DNA of 64,000 nt. Source: an uncultured Ruminiclostridium sp. GTDB taxonomy: Bacteria > Bacillota > Clostridia > Oscillospirales > Ruminococcaceae. Positions 9,389-22,501 of the stretch are shown in pieces. The notes beneath the pieces are model-generated. The model ran no database searches, was not told the origin of the DNA, and was given only the letters and a program-made list of their open reading frames with translations. The stretch is taken from positions 62,001 through 126,000 of the forward strand of contig CANQIB010000002.1 of NCBI GenBank assembly GCA_947623915.1, in the 5' to 3' direction. Numbering within the stretch: the stretch's first letter is position 1; each line of letters opens with the position of its first letter. Position numbers and translations under genes: made by a program.

Positions 9389-10222
9389 TTATCGCTTATA
9401 GTAATTCTCGATATTATCGGATATATAAAGCTGCTGCGGAAAATCCGAGGCTATCCGTCGGCGGCATTTTTCGCAGAATTTTTTTGCTTCGGACGGATTG
9501 TCCCGCATCGCCTGCTTTGCTCCCCAAAGATGGGTAAAGCTGTTTTGCGGGAAAAACAGCATATCCTTGTTCAGCAGCGTGGTATATCCGACTCCGCATT
9601 TTTTTGCCAACATCGGCAGCAGCCTTTGCTCGGCAAAAACCATATAGGTAAGGCAGTCGTCGGTATGCTCCGCCGACTTCATAAAAGCGACGGCCTGCGA
9701 GGTGTAGTACAGCTTGAAATCCTCGTCGGGCATATATAGGAACGCCGTGTTCAGCGGTCTTACGGTAAGGTCGATACCGTCGGGAAAGGTGTAACGCTCC
9801 AGCCTAAACGCCGATATATCGGGGTAAATGTCCGGCTGAGTATCCTCCTCATGCGCGGCGACCATACGGTCACCAAGCTCCAAATGTTCCCAAACGATAA
9901 AATCCGTGTCCAACATAACGCACGGCGCGGGGAAGTCCCTCAGCGCCAGCAGCTTTGCGGCAGCCCAGAACATGACGGGGTCTATCCCGTCGGCGTTGTC
10001 CGAAAGCGACGGCTCGACTTTGTCCCAGACGGAGGAGATGCCCATTTCGTCGAAAAGCCGTTTGCCTTGGCTGTCCGTTATCATGACTATGCCGCCGTTG
10101 TGCTTTTTCCACTCCAACGCCGAAAGCACCGCGCAGTACGCCTCGGTTTTGTCTATGGACAAGGGCTTGTCCTTGTGCTTTGCGAAGAAAGGCGCGGACG
10201 AAAAAATGTGGAACGCGTTCAT
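9389..10222 (-). CDS. Putative GT-A-fold glycosyltransferase-like protein
   Basis: 277 residues; its ATG overlaps the stop of the upstream gene (ATGA) and has no ribosome site of its own, so it is translationally coupled to the GSF-repeat gene. The motif CVMLDTDFIVWE is a DxD-type metal/nucleotide-sugar site, with MFWAAAKLLAL before it and PLNTAFLYMPDEDF after it, resembling DUF6734-type proteins. No transmembrane segment or signal peptide is seen, so it acts in the cytoplasm. The acceptor is unknown; its coupled neighbour, rich in serine and tyrosine, is a candidate by position only. Confidence 0.5.
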   Translation of the reverse strand: MNAFHIFSSAPFFAKHKDKPLSIDKTEAYCAVLSALEWKKHNGGIVMITDSQGKRLFDEMGISSVWDKVEPSLSDNADGIDPVMFWAAAKLLALRDFPAPCVMLDTDFIVWEHLELGDRMVAAHEEDTQPDIYPDISAFRLERYTFPDGIDLTVRPLNTAFLYMPDEDFKLYYTSQAVAFMKSAEHTDDCLTYMVFAEQRLLPMLAKKCGVGYTTLLNKDMLFFPQNSFTHLWGAKQAMRDNPSEAKKFCEKCRRRIASDFPQQLYISDNIENYYKR

Positions 10223-10860
10223 ATTATATGTATACCGTATCCGAATCGGTTGAGCGGTTCGGAGGAAAGATTTTTTATCACTGGGGCGGCAAGGTCGAAT
10301 TTTCCGTTTATCAGAAAATCGTCATAGGTAAAGCTGCCCGATAAAAAACTGCCTAAGAAAAATGAGCTTATGTTGAAAGAGGAAAGATATTTCGCAAACG
10401 AGCCTTTAAAATATGAGCCGAACTCATATTCGTATTCGTATTCGTATCGGTATGAGCCGGTAAAAAACCGAAAGCTGCCAAAGCTGCCGAGGGTAAAGCT
10501 GCCGATATTGTAGCTGCCGGATATGCGGCTGCCGTTTACCGTTAAGGACGAGCTTTTCATTGAGCCGTTAAAGGAGCGGTAGGCATCGCGGGGAGGATTT
10601 TTGTCTGCGGCGGTCGAGCGGTGATAATTCGGCGCGGCGTACCGCCTGTCAAAAATTTCGTACAGCACGCGGTCGACGTCTGCGTCCGACGGAATACTTT
10701 TAAGCATGGCGGCTTTTTCGTATTCTTCGCGGCTTTCCAGCCAAGGTATAAGGCTCCCGCCCAAATAATAACCGCGCACATCGGTAATATTAAAATTATC
10801 CGTTATTCCGTTTACATCATAAACCTTAACGCCGTTTATCCAAAGGCAGATGTTTTTCAT
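10219..10860 (-). CDS. GSF-repeat (degenerate pentapeptide-like) protein
   Basis: 213 residues from ATG 10860, which follows AGGAGG at eight bases; an upstream ATG at 10890 has no such site. Residues 1-75 form a small domain (WINGVKVYDVNGITDNFNI, YYLGGSLIPWLESREEYEKA, DADVDRVLYEIF) of a type I associate with other uncharacterised bacterial proteins. Residues about 105-200 are a low-complexity tract with Gly-Ser-Phe/Tyr triplets recurring at multiples of about five (SGSYNIGSFTLGSFGS, later FLGSFLSGSF), as in a right-handed pentapeptide helix. A hexanucleotide repeat encodes its EYEYEYE stretch. Function unknown; it is coupled to the putative glycosyltransferase. Confidence 0.6.
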   Translation of the reverse strand: MKNICLWINGVKVYDVNGITDNFNITDVRGYYLGGSLIPWLESREEYEKAAMLKSIPSDADVDRVLYEIFDRRYAAPNYHRSTAADKNPPRDAYRSFNGSMKSSSLTVNGSRISGSYNIGSFTLGSFGSFRFFTGSYRYEYEYEYEFGSYFKGSFAKYLSSFNISSFFLGSFLSGSFTYDDFLINGKFDLAAPVIKNLSSEPLNRFGYGIHII

Positions 10861-10926
10861 CGGGTATCCTCCTAAAAATCGGGAAAGCATGACCGCGTCC
10901 GTGAACTGCGGCGCGGTATCCGAACG

Positions 10927-11673
10927 TCAGTTCCAGCCGTCAACGCCGCTCTTGCATAAAGCGGTAAAAAGCCTTAGCTTAAAGCCTTTATCCGTATGTT
11001 CGGCATTTGCCGTAAATTCTTTTATTTTCTGTCTTGAGGTATGCTTGTCGGCAGGGCAGAGAGAGGGGATAGGCTTTATGCCGTTTCGCCTGCAAGCCGA
11101 CAGGACATGGGATTCCGGCGCGAGCACCAACGGCCGTATCACCGTTATGTCGTGCCCCGACGGTTTTTCGTTTCCGTCGGACGCGCGTTTTTCCAACCGC
11201 GTTATCGGGGAAAAACAGCCTATCCGCCCCTCCGTGAACAGATTCATCAGAAATGTTTCTATCACGTCGTCGTTGTTGTGACCGAGAGCCAACTTGTTGC
11301 AGCCCATTTCCTCTGCGGCGGCATACAGCGCGCCCCTGCGCATATTTGCGCAAAGCGAGCAGGGGTTAGGCTCTTTCCTTATCTCAAATACTATCTTCGC
11401 TATCTCGGTGCGTATCAGGCGGTATTCGACTCCGTACTTTTCGCAAAGGCGAAACACTTCGTCATAATTCCCCTCGACGCCGTTGAAACAGGGGTCTGCG
11501 GTAACGGCGGCTATCTCGTATTTTTCGGGGTAGAACCGCCTCATTTCGCAGATGGCGGCTAACAGCGCCAGACTGTCCTTTCCGCCGGATACCGCGACCG
11601 CTATCCTGTCGCCGCTTTGTATCATGCCGTAACGCTGGCACGCCTTGCGGACATATCCCATTATCCTTTGCAT
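10927..11673 (-). CDS. TtcA-family tRNA thiolation ATPase
   Basis: 248 residues starting at ATG 11673, which overlaps the stop of the small membrane gene (TAATG). The PP-loop SGGKDSLALL near residue 30 binds ATP; PNPCSLCANMRRGAL carries the CxxC pair and LGHNNDDVIET follows, as in TtcA, which makes 2-thiocytidine in tRNA using a Fe-S cluster. C-terminal cysteines (SLCPAD) are also present. Clostridial genomes have several TtcA/TtuA-like paralogues whose exact base target differs, so the modification is uncertain. It is co-transcribed with the small membrane protein and perhaps the export genes upstream. Confidence 0.85.
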   Translation of the reverse strand: MQRIMGYVRKACQRYGMIQSGDRIAVAVSGGKDSLALLAAICEMRRFYPEKYEIAAVTADPCFNGVEGNYDEVFRLCEKYGVEYRLIRTEIAKIVFEIRKEPNPCSLCANMRRGALYAAAEEMGCNKLALGHNNDDVIETFLMNLFTEGRIGCFSPITRLEKRASDGNEKPSGHDITVIRPLVLAPESHVLSACRRNGIKPIPSLCPADKHTSRQKIKEFTANAEHTDKGFKLRLFTALCKSGVDGWN

Positions 11674-11903
11674 TATTTGTTCTTTTTGAACCGAAACAGG
11701 TTTTCGTGGTATTTTATCGGTATATTCAGCTTTCTCTGCAATATCATGACCGTAGCGTCCGAGGCGACGAACAGCAAAATAAACACGATACACAGTATAT
11801 ATAACACGTCCATCTTTGCTGTGACCGCAGCTATGCCGAACGCGGCGGCGGCTATTATAAACAAATACCTCGCCTTTTTAAATATTTCAAGAACAAGCTG
11901 CAA
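11673..11903 (-). CDS. Small membrane protein
   Basis: 76 residues from a TTG codon with AGAGGTG upstream. Two hydrophobic helices (about 12-29 and 32-53) are followed by a basic tail ending FRFKKNK. No family recognised. Its stop overlaps the ttcA-like start, so the two are co-translated, and it follows the FtsX permease by 27 bases. Confidence 0.6.
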   Translation of the reverse strand: MQLVLEIFKKARYLFIIAAAAFGIAAVTAKMDVLYILCIVFILLFVASDATVMILQRKLNIPIKYHENLFRFKKNK

Positions 11904-11930
11904 TCATTACACCTCTTTTGCCGTGTTTTA

Positions 11931-14696
11931 TCAATCCTCGCCGAGCTTGAGCGCCTTGTTGATATTTATCTTTTTGATTATCGAGCCGAGTATCGCGAAC
12001 CCGCCGATAAGCATTATCGCTATCAACGCGTACATCTTTATATAATCCGCCTGCATAGCGGCGACTCTGAACGGCGGTATCTGGTCGCTGACGGCGTACA
12101 TATTCTGGAACAGAGGAACGAACAGGTCGCTGACCACTCCGCCGATAATGAACGAGCAGGCTATCGCAACGCCGGATACGAGCAGCTGCTCATAACCGAG
12201 CATTCCTATTATCTCTCTAAACGACATACCCATAGCGCGCAGTATGCCGAATTGCAAAGTCCTGCCTCTTATGGAGAGTATCCAGTATATCAAAAATCCG
12301 ATGATGGTCATTATCATTATAATGATAAAGTCCAGAGTAAGCGCACCGTTCATTCCCTGAAGCGACGGGTCGGTCTTTTGCTCGATAAGCTCCTGCGAGC
12401 TGTCGTGTACCTCGGCTATGGGCAGGCGGGATTCCTCTATGCTTGCGTAAAGCGCCTCGCTGGTCGCTCCGTCCGCCATTTTCAGCCATATCTCGTAAGG
12501 CTCAAGTATCGTTCTGGAGCGGACGTACCCGTAATTCATAACGGCAAAGTCCGATTCGTTCGGGTTGAGCCCCGGCCAATAGTCTATTATACCCATTACG
12601 GTAGCGTCGATATTGTCGTTTTTGCCCCAGCGGAACGATACCGCGTCGCCGACCGAAACGTCGTTCTTTTCCGCAAGCCCTGTGGATATGAACACGCCGG
12701 AACGGCTGTCCACCAAAGCGTTGCAGTAATTCCACCAATGTATCGGCAGCAGGTCGTTTCTGAACCAGGCGGTCTTGGCAAATTTATCCGGCTCTATCGC
12801 CATGAGCCGCAGCTCCGCTGAGTAATCGGCGGTGTCCATTCTGGCATTGTCTTTTATCAGCACCTTTGTGGCTATCTCCACGCCCTCCAGCGCTTCGTAC
12901 CGCTCGAAATCGGTTTCGACGTACTCCGTTTCGCCCTCGTCCTCGGTGGAGGTCATCGCGTATTCTATAAGAGTAACGTCCGCGCCGTTTTCATAATAGA
13001 TACGGTCGCTTATATTGTTGTTTATGGCGCGCGCCGTGTTCGCCGAGAAAAGCCCGAACGAGAAGGTCAGCACCAGGAACATCATAAGAAATCTTTCCTT
13101 ACCGCCCTGAGAACGGCAGACCGTAGTTATCGCCATATACTGCGACGGCGACCACAAAGGTCTCAACAGGAAGTAGACGGCTTTTAAAATATACGGGTAG
13201 ACCCTTATAAACAGCAGTCCGAAGCCCAATATCATAATGGTGGAGAATACGAACAGCAGCGGGTCCAGCTCGCCGGTCGGCTCAAACGTGCCTTTTTTCA
13301 GCGCATCCTCTAACTGCTGAGAATAGAAGAACAGATATACAAAGCCTCCGGCGATAAAGATAACGTCTATGAAGCATTTTTCCCAAAGCGACATTTTTAC
13401 CACTTTTGTGCGGCTCAGCTTGTACTGAACGATGGACAGCTTAGACGCGGGGATTATCGGTATCATGGTAGTGATAAAGAACACTACCGTCGCGATAAGC
13501 GCATAAATGACGCTTATCAAAGTCACCTTTGCGGAAATTCCCGTACGGTTGACAAATTCCAAAAATCCGTTGGACACGCCGAGGAACTGACACAGCACCA
13601 GTCCTATGAACGGGGCGGCGGCAAGCGTGACCAGTCCGAGCATACCGGACTGTGCCGCGTACATACCGAATATCTGTTTGGAGCTTGCTCCGCGGCTCTT
13701 GAATACCGCTATCTCGTTCCTCTCGCGGTCAACGTTCAGCTGCGATACCATGAACAGATAGAACGCCAGCATGACCATAGCGGGTATCTGGAGTATCCAC
13801 AGCATACGGGTGAGCCTATCCGCGCGTTCGATATATCCCTTTATTATATCCGACACCTCAAAGGTATGCTCGTATCCTTTGTCGGAGTAGAAAGAATCGT
13901 CGGTTTCCAGCTCCGCAACGACGGAGGAGATACGGTTCATGTCCAGGGTGTGGTAATCCAGCGAGTATCTTCTGTGTATATCCGATACGTTGAACCTGCC
14001 CGCGGGTATCATGTCGTTTACCACCATGTCATAATCGAATATGACGTTGTTGAGGTAAGTGCCCATGGTCTCCGCCCAGTAGCTGTCGGTATCAGTGAGC
14101 TGCTCAAATACGCCGGTTATCTCGATATAGTACGGCTCGGCGGAGCTGTCCATGCTGCGTATCTGATACTTTGTGCCGATATTTATGCCGAGCACCTGCA
14201 AAGCCTCTTCGGTGGCTACGCCCTGATATACTCCGTCCACGGGAGATGAGGAGGGCAATTCGCCGCGAGCCAGCTTTATATGGTCGCGGTAGCCGGTCAT
14301 GCCGGTAAGCCGTATCCTTGAGGACATATCCGTTCCGTTAAGCTGGTCGTTGGTAACGAAAAGGAAGTTATCCATTATGACTGTCTTTTCGTTTTCCGCG
14401 GCTATCCCGACGGCGGATATGCGGCTGTCGGCGTCGGAGACCAAAGCGTTAACTTCGTTTTGCTGAGCCTGAGGGGTAAGTCCGAATTGCAGCGTTTTCC
14501 CGACATAGTAAGCGCCGGGATATTTTTCGTTATCTATCTGGTATTGCTCCATATCCTTTATAAGCAGACGTTGGAGCGACGCGTCCATGTATATCGGTAT
14601 GGTACTCATCATGCCCGCCGCCATCAGATAGCCGATGAACAGGCACAGCACCATCCATTTTGTTTTGCGCATTTTGCGCCAGAGCATAGTAAACAT
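11931..14696 (-). CDS. FtsX-family ABC transporter permease
   Basis: 921 residues; ATG at 14696. A first transmembrane helix (about 12-35) precedes a large extracellular domain, then a four-helix FtsX block with MVMLAFYLFMVSQLNVDRER and EIAVFKSRGASSKQIFG. A second extracellular domain and a second FtsX block follow, with LQFGILRAMGMSFREIIGML. The duplicated layout is that of LolE/MacB-type permeases that move lipids, peptides or lipoproteins rather than import nutrients. It lies 28 bases after the HlyD-like adaptor gene. No ATP-binding protein is encoded beside it, so the ATPase must come from elsewhere. Confidence 0.88.
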   Translation of the reverse strand: MFTMLWRKMRKTKWMVLCLFIGYLMAAGMMSTIPIYMDASLQRLLIKDMEQYQIDNEKYPGAYYVGKTLQFGLTPQAQQNEVNALVSDADSRISAVGIAAENEKTVIMDNFLFVTNDQLNGTDMSSRIRLTGMTGYRDHIKLARGELPSSSPVDGVYQGVATEEALQVLGINIGTKYQIRSMDSSAEPYYIEITGVFEQLTDTDSYWAETMGTYLNNVIFDYDMVVNDMIPAGRFNVSDIHRRYSLDYHTLDMNRISSVVAELETDDSFYSDKGYEHTFEVSDIIKGYIERADRLTRMLWILQIPAMVMLAFYLFMVSQLNVDRERNEIAVFKSRGASSKQIFGMYAAQSGMLGLVTLAAAPFIGLVLCQFLGVSNGFLEFVNRTGISAKVTLISVIYALIATVVFFITTMIPIIPASKLSIVQYKLSRTKVVKMSLWEKCFIDVIFIAGGFVYLFFYSQQLEDALKKGTFEPTGELDPLLFVFSTIMILGFGLLFIRVYPYILKAVYFLLRPLWSPSQYMAITTVCRSQGGKERFLMMFLVLTFSFGLFSANTARAINNNISDRIYYENGADVTLIEYAMTSTEDEGETEYVETDFERYEALEGVEIATKVLIKDNARMDTADYSAELRLMAIEPDKFAKTAWFRNDLLPIHWWNYCNALVDSRSGVFISTGLAEKNDVSVGDAVSFRWGKNDNIDATVMGIIDYWPGLNPNESDFAVMNYGYVRSRTILEPYEIWLKMADGATSEALYASIEESRLPIAEVHDSSQELIEQKTDPSLQGMNGALTLDFIIIMIMTIIGFLIYWILSIRGRTLQFGILRAMGMSFREIIGMLGYEQLLVSGVAIACSFIIGGVVSDLFVPLFQNMYAVSDQIPPFRVAAMQADYIKMYALIAIMLIGGFAILGSIIKKININKALKLGED

Positions 14697-14724
14697 CAGA
14701 CAATATTCCTTTTCCGCAGTCGGG

Positions 14725-15714
14725 TCACTTGACCACTACCTCGTCGCCTTCGCTGAGTCCGGAAAGCACCTGTACCTCGGTCGCGTTGGATATGCCCAAT
14801 TCGACCTGTACCTCGGTCTTTGTGCCGTCCTTGAAAACTTCCACGAAATTCTGTCCTGACAGCGTTTTTACCAAATATTTAGGTATCACGATCGCGTTCT
14901 CCGCCTGCTCCTTGACAAACCAGATATCCGCAACGTCGCCTATCTTAGTAAAACTGGGCAGCTCTTCGCTGAATTCGGCGTAGACCGACGAGGTCTTCTC
15001 GTCGCCGTCCTCCTTTGCCTCCAGCGGAGTTTTTACTATCGTGCCTTTGTAATCCTTTTCATCTATGGTAATGGTAACGTCCTGACCTTTGGTGTATTTG
15101 CGGTCCTCGTTTACCGAAGCCTCTACATAAACGTCGTCGGGGTCTACTATTTTAGCTATGACCTTGTATGCTTTGACCTCTTCGCCGGGCTTTAGCTGCT
15201 CGGTGTAGCTTACCAGACCGTCGCAGGGCGCGTAGATGCGCGAGCCGTCATATTCGTGCTGTAACTGGTCGAGCGTGTTTTGCTCCATTTCAAGCTGAAG
15301 TCTGTCCGCCTCCGCGCCGGAGGAGTTGTATTTAAGCTGCGCCTGCTGTACCTTCAGATCCTGCTCTCTGAGCCGATATTGCAGATCGCCTGTGCTGTAT
15401 TCGGCGATAAGATCTCCTTTTTTAACGGTATCTCCCGCCTTGACGTAAACCGTCTTTATGTTGCCGTCCATTTCGGTGAAAAAGCAATCCTGCTGCAATC
15501 TCGAAACTACATAGCCCGTCGATGCGGCACGGTTCACTATCGTTTTTTTCACCGCTCTGTAGGTGGAATATGTAACGTCTTCGACCTTTAAAACAGGCGG
15601 ATCCAGTAATTTTTCTTCTTCCGGGAAGAAATAGCAGCCGGACAGCGTGCCTGCCGATAAGGAAACGGCGACCAAGCACGCGGCGAGCCTGATTTTTCTG
15701 CTGTTTGTTTTCAT
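14725..15714 (-). CDS. HlyD/MacA-type efflux adaptor lipoprotein
   Basis: 329 residues from ATG 15714 (MKTNSRK), which has GGAGG upstream. The signal peptide ends in a lipobox (AGTLSGC), so the mature protein is a lipoprotein. It has a barrel-sandwich (lipoyl-like) domain (GYVVSRLQQDCFFTEMDGNI; KKGDLIAEYSTGDL), a short coiled coil (about 115-155), then beta-barrel domains (VTITIDEKDYKGTIVKTPLE). In Gram-positives such adaptors pair with FtsX permeases to export peptides or small molecules. The next gene downstream is exactly that permease. Its promoter is uncertain; a TATAAT lies at 15883-15878 without a clear -35. Confidence 0.88.
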   Translation of the reverse strand: MKTNSRKIRLAACLVAVSLSAGTLSGCYFFPEEEKLLDPPVLKVEDVTYSTYRAVKKTIVNRAASTGYVVSRLQQDCFFTEMDGNIKTVYVKAGDTVKKGDLIAEYSTGDLQYRLREQDLKVQQAQLKYNSSGAEADRLQLEMEQNTLDQLQHEYDGSRIYAPCDGLVSYTEQLKPGEEVKAYKVIAKIVDPDDVYVEASVNEDRKYTKGQDVTITIDEKDYKGTIVKTPLEAKEDGDEKTSSVYAEFSEELPSFTKIGDVADIWFVKEQAENAIVIPKYLVKTLSGQNFVEVFKDGTKTEVQVELGISNATEVQVLSGLSEGDEVVVK

Positions 15715-16001
15715 ATACAAGAAAAACCTCCGTAGGTTAAAAGCATCGCGAGCGGCGGCAGCCTCCCGCCGTATGATGCAGGAAATCAAATGCTTTCGAC
15801 CGCGAAAGACCTTGCTTGACCGCGCCGACGGCGATCCACGGCAGGTTTTGTCCCGATCGTGCTGCCTATACATGACAATTATATCACTTTTTCCCGTTCT
15901 TTTCTATACTTTTAAAAAAATAAACGAAATAGACAAAAATCAAATCCTATATTTGTGTATTTTTAACATCGGTCAACCCTCTAAAAATTTTGTAAAACGG
16001 C

Positions 16002-16030
16002 TTGCAATCCGCACCGTTTTTTTGTATAAT
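16002..16030 (+). promoter_or_regulatory. Promoter for pyrG
   Basis: TTGCAA (16002-16007), 17-base spacer, TATAAT (16025-16030), about 105 bases before the pyrG start. The 421-bp gap between the divergent adaptor and pyrG genes (15715-16135) shows no other gene. I looked for a GGGC-type initially transcribed pyrG attenuator and found none. Confidence 0.65.
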
Positions 16031-16117
16031 TAAAATATATGCTTGTTCTCGGCTATTCGGTTTTAGTTTATTTCTGTCCGAGCGGCGCAGACGTCCGCTT
16101 TAACGGCCGATAACTAA

Positions 16118-19896
<3,779 letters not shown>

Positions 19897-20023
19897 TCAT
19901 GCGAAAAGTCGACTTGGGTTCGATTTCCGTATACCCTGCGCTGCCGCGCACACAATGTTTCATGTGTGTGCGGTATATTTTCCTCCGCGTTGAATACAGT
20001 TTTCGGAAAACAGGAGGCCGACA

Positions 20024-22501
20024 ATGAAATTTTTGGTTATAGACGGCAACAGCATACTGAACCGTGCGTTTTACGGCATACGAATGCTCACAAACAAGGA
20101 CGGTGTGCCGACCAACGCCGTTACGGGGTTTTTAAACACTCTGTTCATGCTGCAAAAGGACCTTGCTCCCGACAGTACGGCGGTGGCGTTCGACCTGAAA
20201 GCGCCGACTTTCCGCCATAAGATGTACGACGGATATAAGGCGAACCGCCACGGTATGCCGGATGAGCTTGCCGTGCAGCTCCCGTACGTCAAGGAAATAA
20301 TCCGCTGTATGGGGATAAAGATAATCGAAAAAGAGGGCTACGAGGCGGACGACATAATAGGCACGATCTCCGCGATATGCTCGCGCAGCGGCTGGGAATG
20401 TGTCATATCCACTGGGGATCGCGATTCGTTCCAGCTGGTCGGCGACAATGTAACGGTACGGCTCGCCAAAACCAAGGAGGACGTATATTACACCCCCGCC
20501 GTGATAGAGGAAACTTACGGGGTATCTCCTCGGCAGATGATAGAAGTCAAGGCGCTGATGGGGGATACAAGCGACAATATCCCCGGCGTAAAGGGCATAG
20601 GCGAAAAGACCGCGCTAAGCCTTATCCGCCGTTTCGGAAGCGTGGACGGGGTATATGAAAATATAGATTCGCCGGATATTTCCGTATCGGTGCGCGCAAA
20701 ACTGACGGTAGACAAGGAAATGTGCTATCTCAGCCGCAGTCTTGCCGAGATATGCCTTGACGCGCCTATCGACGGCGATTTGAAAAGCTATGCCCAATCG
20801 CCGCGCAACGACGAGGCTCTGGCAAAGGTATTGACTTCTCTCGGACTGTTTTCCGCGCTTAAAAAGCTGGGGCTTAAACCCTCCGCGTCCGCGCCGGAGG
20901 AAACACCCGTCTTGACGGACGGGCCGGAGCTTGAAAGTGCCGAGCTGATATTTGAGCTTGACGGCGAGCTGTATAAAGGCCGCGCGGGGGAGGTCAGCCG
21001 CACAGACGCTCGGACGGCGGCGGAGTTTTTGCGCTCCGACGCGCCTAAGCACACCTTTGACTTAAAAAGGCTGCTTACCGTCAGCGGGGCAAAAACGGCG
21101 GAGAACGTCACTTTTGACACAACGTTGGCGGCATATCTGCTCGCGCCGGATTCCACCGATTACAGCGCGGATAAGCTGTGCGCCGAATACGGCATAGCCA
21201 AAGGCGAAACTCCCGCGGAGATGTCCATAACGATAAGCGCGCTGAACTATCGGCTTTATGCAAAGCTGTGCGGACAGGATATGATAAAGCTGCTTACCGA
21301 TATTGAAATACCGCTTGCCGAGGTGCTGGTCAGCATGGAACGCGACGGCATAGAGCTGGACACGCGGGGCGTGGAGCGTTTCGGCGAGGAGCTTAAAGAA
21401 AAAACCGAGATAATAGAAAAGAAGATATACGAGTACGCCGGACAGGAATTCAACATCGCCTCTCCGAAACAGCTCGGACAGGTGCTTTTTGAAAAGCTGA
21501 TGCTGCCCCCTCCCGGCAAGAAAAACAAAAACGGATATTCCACCAACGCCGAGGTGCTGGAGCAGCTTTCCGACAAACACCCTATCGTACCGCTGATAAC
21601 CGAGTACCGCGCGCTTACCAAGCTGCAAAGCACTTATGTTGCCGGTCTGCTCAAGGTGGTAGGCGAGGACGGACGGGTACATTCCACCTTTAAACAGACC
21701 GAAACCAGAACGGGGCGTATCTCCTCGGTAGAGCCGAATATCCAGAATATCCCCGTGCGCACGCCGCTCGGACGCGAAATGCGGCGGTTTTTCCGCGCAG
21801 CAGACGGCTATGTGTTAGCGGACGCCGATTATTCGCAGATAGAACTCAGGGTGCTGGCTCATGTTTCGGGCGACGCGATAATGCGGCAGGCGTTCAAGGA
21901 CGGCGTGGATATCCATACGGTGACCGCGTCGCAGGTGTTCGACCAGCCTGTCGAGTGGGTAACCGGCGAACTCAGAAGTAAGGCAAAGGCGGTAAATTTC
22001 GGGATAGTGTACGGGATAGGAGCATATTCGCTGTCAAAGGATATAGGCGTATCGGTAAGGGAAGCGGGAGATTATATCAAGCAATATCTGGCAAAATACG
22101 CGGGAGTTGCGGCATATATGGACAAGACCGTCAAGGAGGCTGCGCAAAGCGGCTATGTAAGCACGCTGTTCGGCAGGCGGCGGCAGATACGGGAGCTTTC
22201 CTCGTCAAATAAAGTCATGCAGGCGCTGGGCAAGCGTATCGCCATGAATACTCCCATACAAGGCACGGCGGCGGATATGATAAAAATAGCAATGATAAGG
22301 GTATATAAGCGGCTCAAAGAAATGGGAACGGACGCAAGGCTTATCCTTCAGGTGCATGACGAGCTTATAGTAGAGGTAAAGGAGGAGAGAGCCGCCGAGG
22401 TCTCCGCGCTGCTTAAAGAGGAGATGGAGAACGCGGTAAGCCTCAGCGTGCCTATGACTGTTGAGGTAAACACGGGTAAAACATGGTATGATACTCACTA
22501 A
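20024..22501 (+). CDS. polA: DNA polymerase I
   Basis: 825 residues; ATG follows ACAGGAGG. The 5'-3' exonuclease domain (1 to about 260) contains YEADDIIGTI and STGDRDSFQLV. The middle domain (about 300-450) looks like an inactive 3'-5' exonuclease, lacking the DxE pair, as in many Gram-positives. The polymerase domain has motif A (DADYSQIELRVLAH), the finger-helix motif (RSKAKAVNFGIVYG) and motif C (QVHDELIVEV). It serves repair and Okazaki fragment processing. The 3' end overlaps rimI by 14 bases. Confidence 0.97.
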   Translation: MKFLVIDGNSILNRAFYGIRMLTNKDGVPTNAVTGFLNTLFMLQKDLAPDSTAVAFDLKAPTFRHKMYDGYKANRHGMPDELAVQLPYVKEIIRCMGIKIIEKEGYEADDIIGTISAICSRSGWECVISTGDRDSFQLVGDNVTVRLAKTKEDVYYTPAVIEETYGVSPRQMIEVKALMGDTSDNIPGVKGIGEKTALSLIRRFGSVDGVYENIDSPDISVSVRAKLTVDKEMCYLSRSLAEICLDAPIDGDLKSYAQSPRNDEALAKVLTSLGLFSALKKLGLKPSASAPEETPVLTDGPELESAELIFELDGELYKGRAGEVSRTDARTAAEFLRSDAPKHTFDLKRLLTVSGAKTAENVTFDTTLAAYLLAPDSTDYSADKLCAEYGIAKGETPAEMSITISALNYRLYAKLCGQDMIKLLTDIEIPLAEVLVSMERDGIELDTRGVERFGEELKEKTEIIEKKIYEYAGQEFNIASPKQLGQVLFEKLMLPPPGKKNKNGYSTNAEVLEQLSDKHPIVPLITEYRALTKLQSTYVAGLLKVVGEDGRVHSTFKQTETRTGRISSVEPNIQNIPVRTPLGREMRRFFRAADGYVLADADYSQIELRVLAHVSGDAIMRQAFKDGVDIHTVTASQVFDQPVEWVTGELRSKAKAVNFGIVYGIGAYSLSKDIGVSVREAGDYIKQYLAKYAGVAAYMDKTVKEAAQSGYVSTLFGRRRQIRELSSSNKVMQALGKRIAMNTPIQGTAADMIKIAMIRVYKRLKEMGTDARLILQVHDELIVEVKEERAAEVSALLKEEMENAVSLSVPMTVEVNTGKTWYDTH

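Noticed and set aside
10429-10455. Hexanucleotide repeat as a phase-variation switch
   Set aside because: The six-base unit keeps the frame whatever its copy number, so it cannot switch the gene off.
19947-19972. CGCACACA/TGTGTGCG hairpin between ppk and polA as a terminator
   Set aside because: Only eight pairs with a ten-base loop and no clear T-run; could be incidental, so not annotated.
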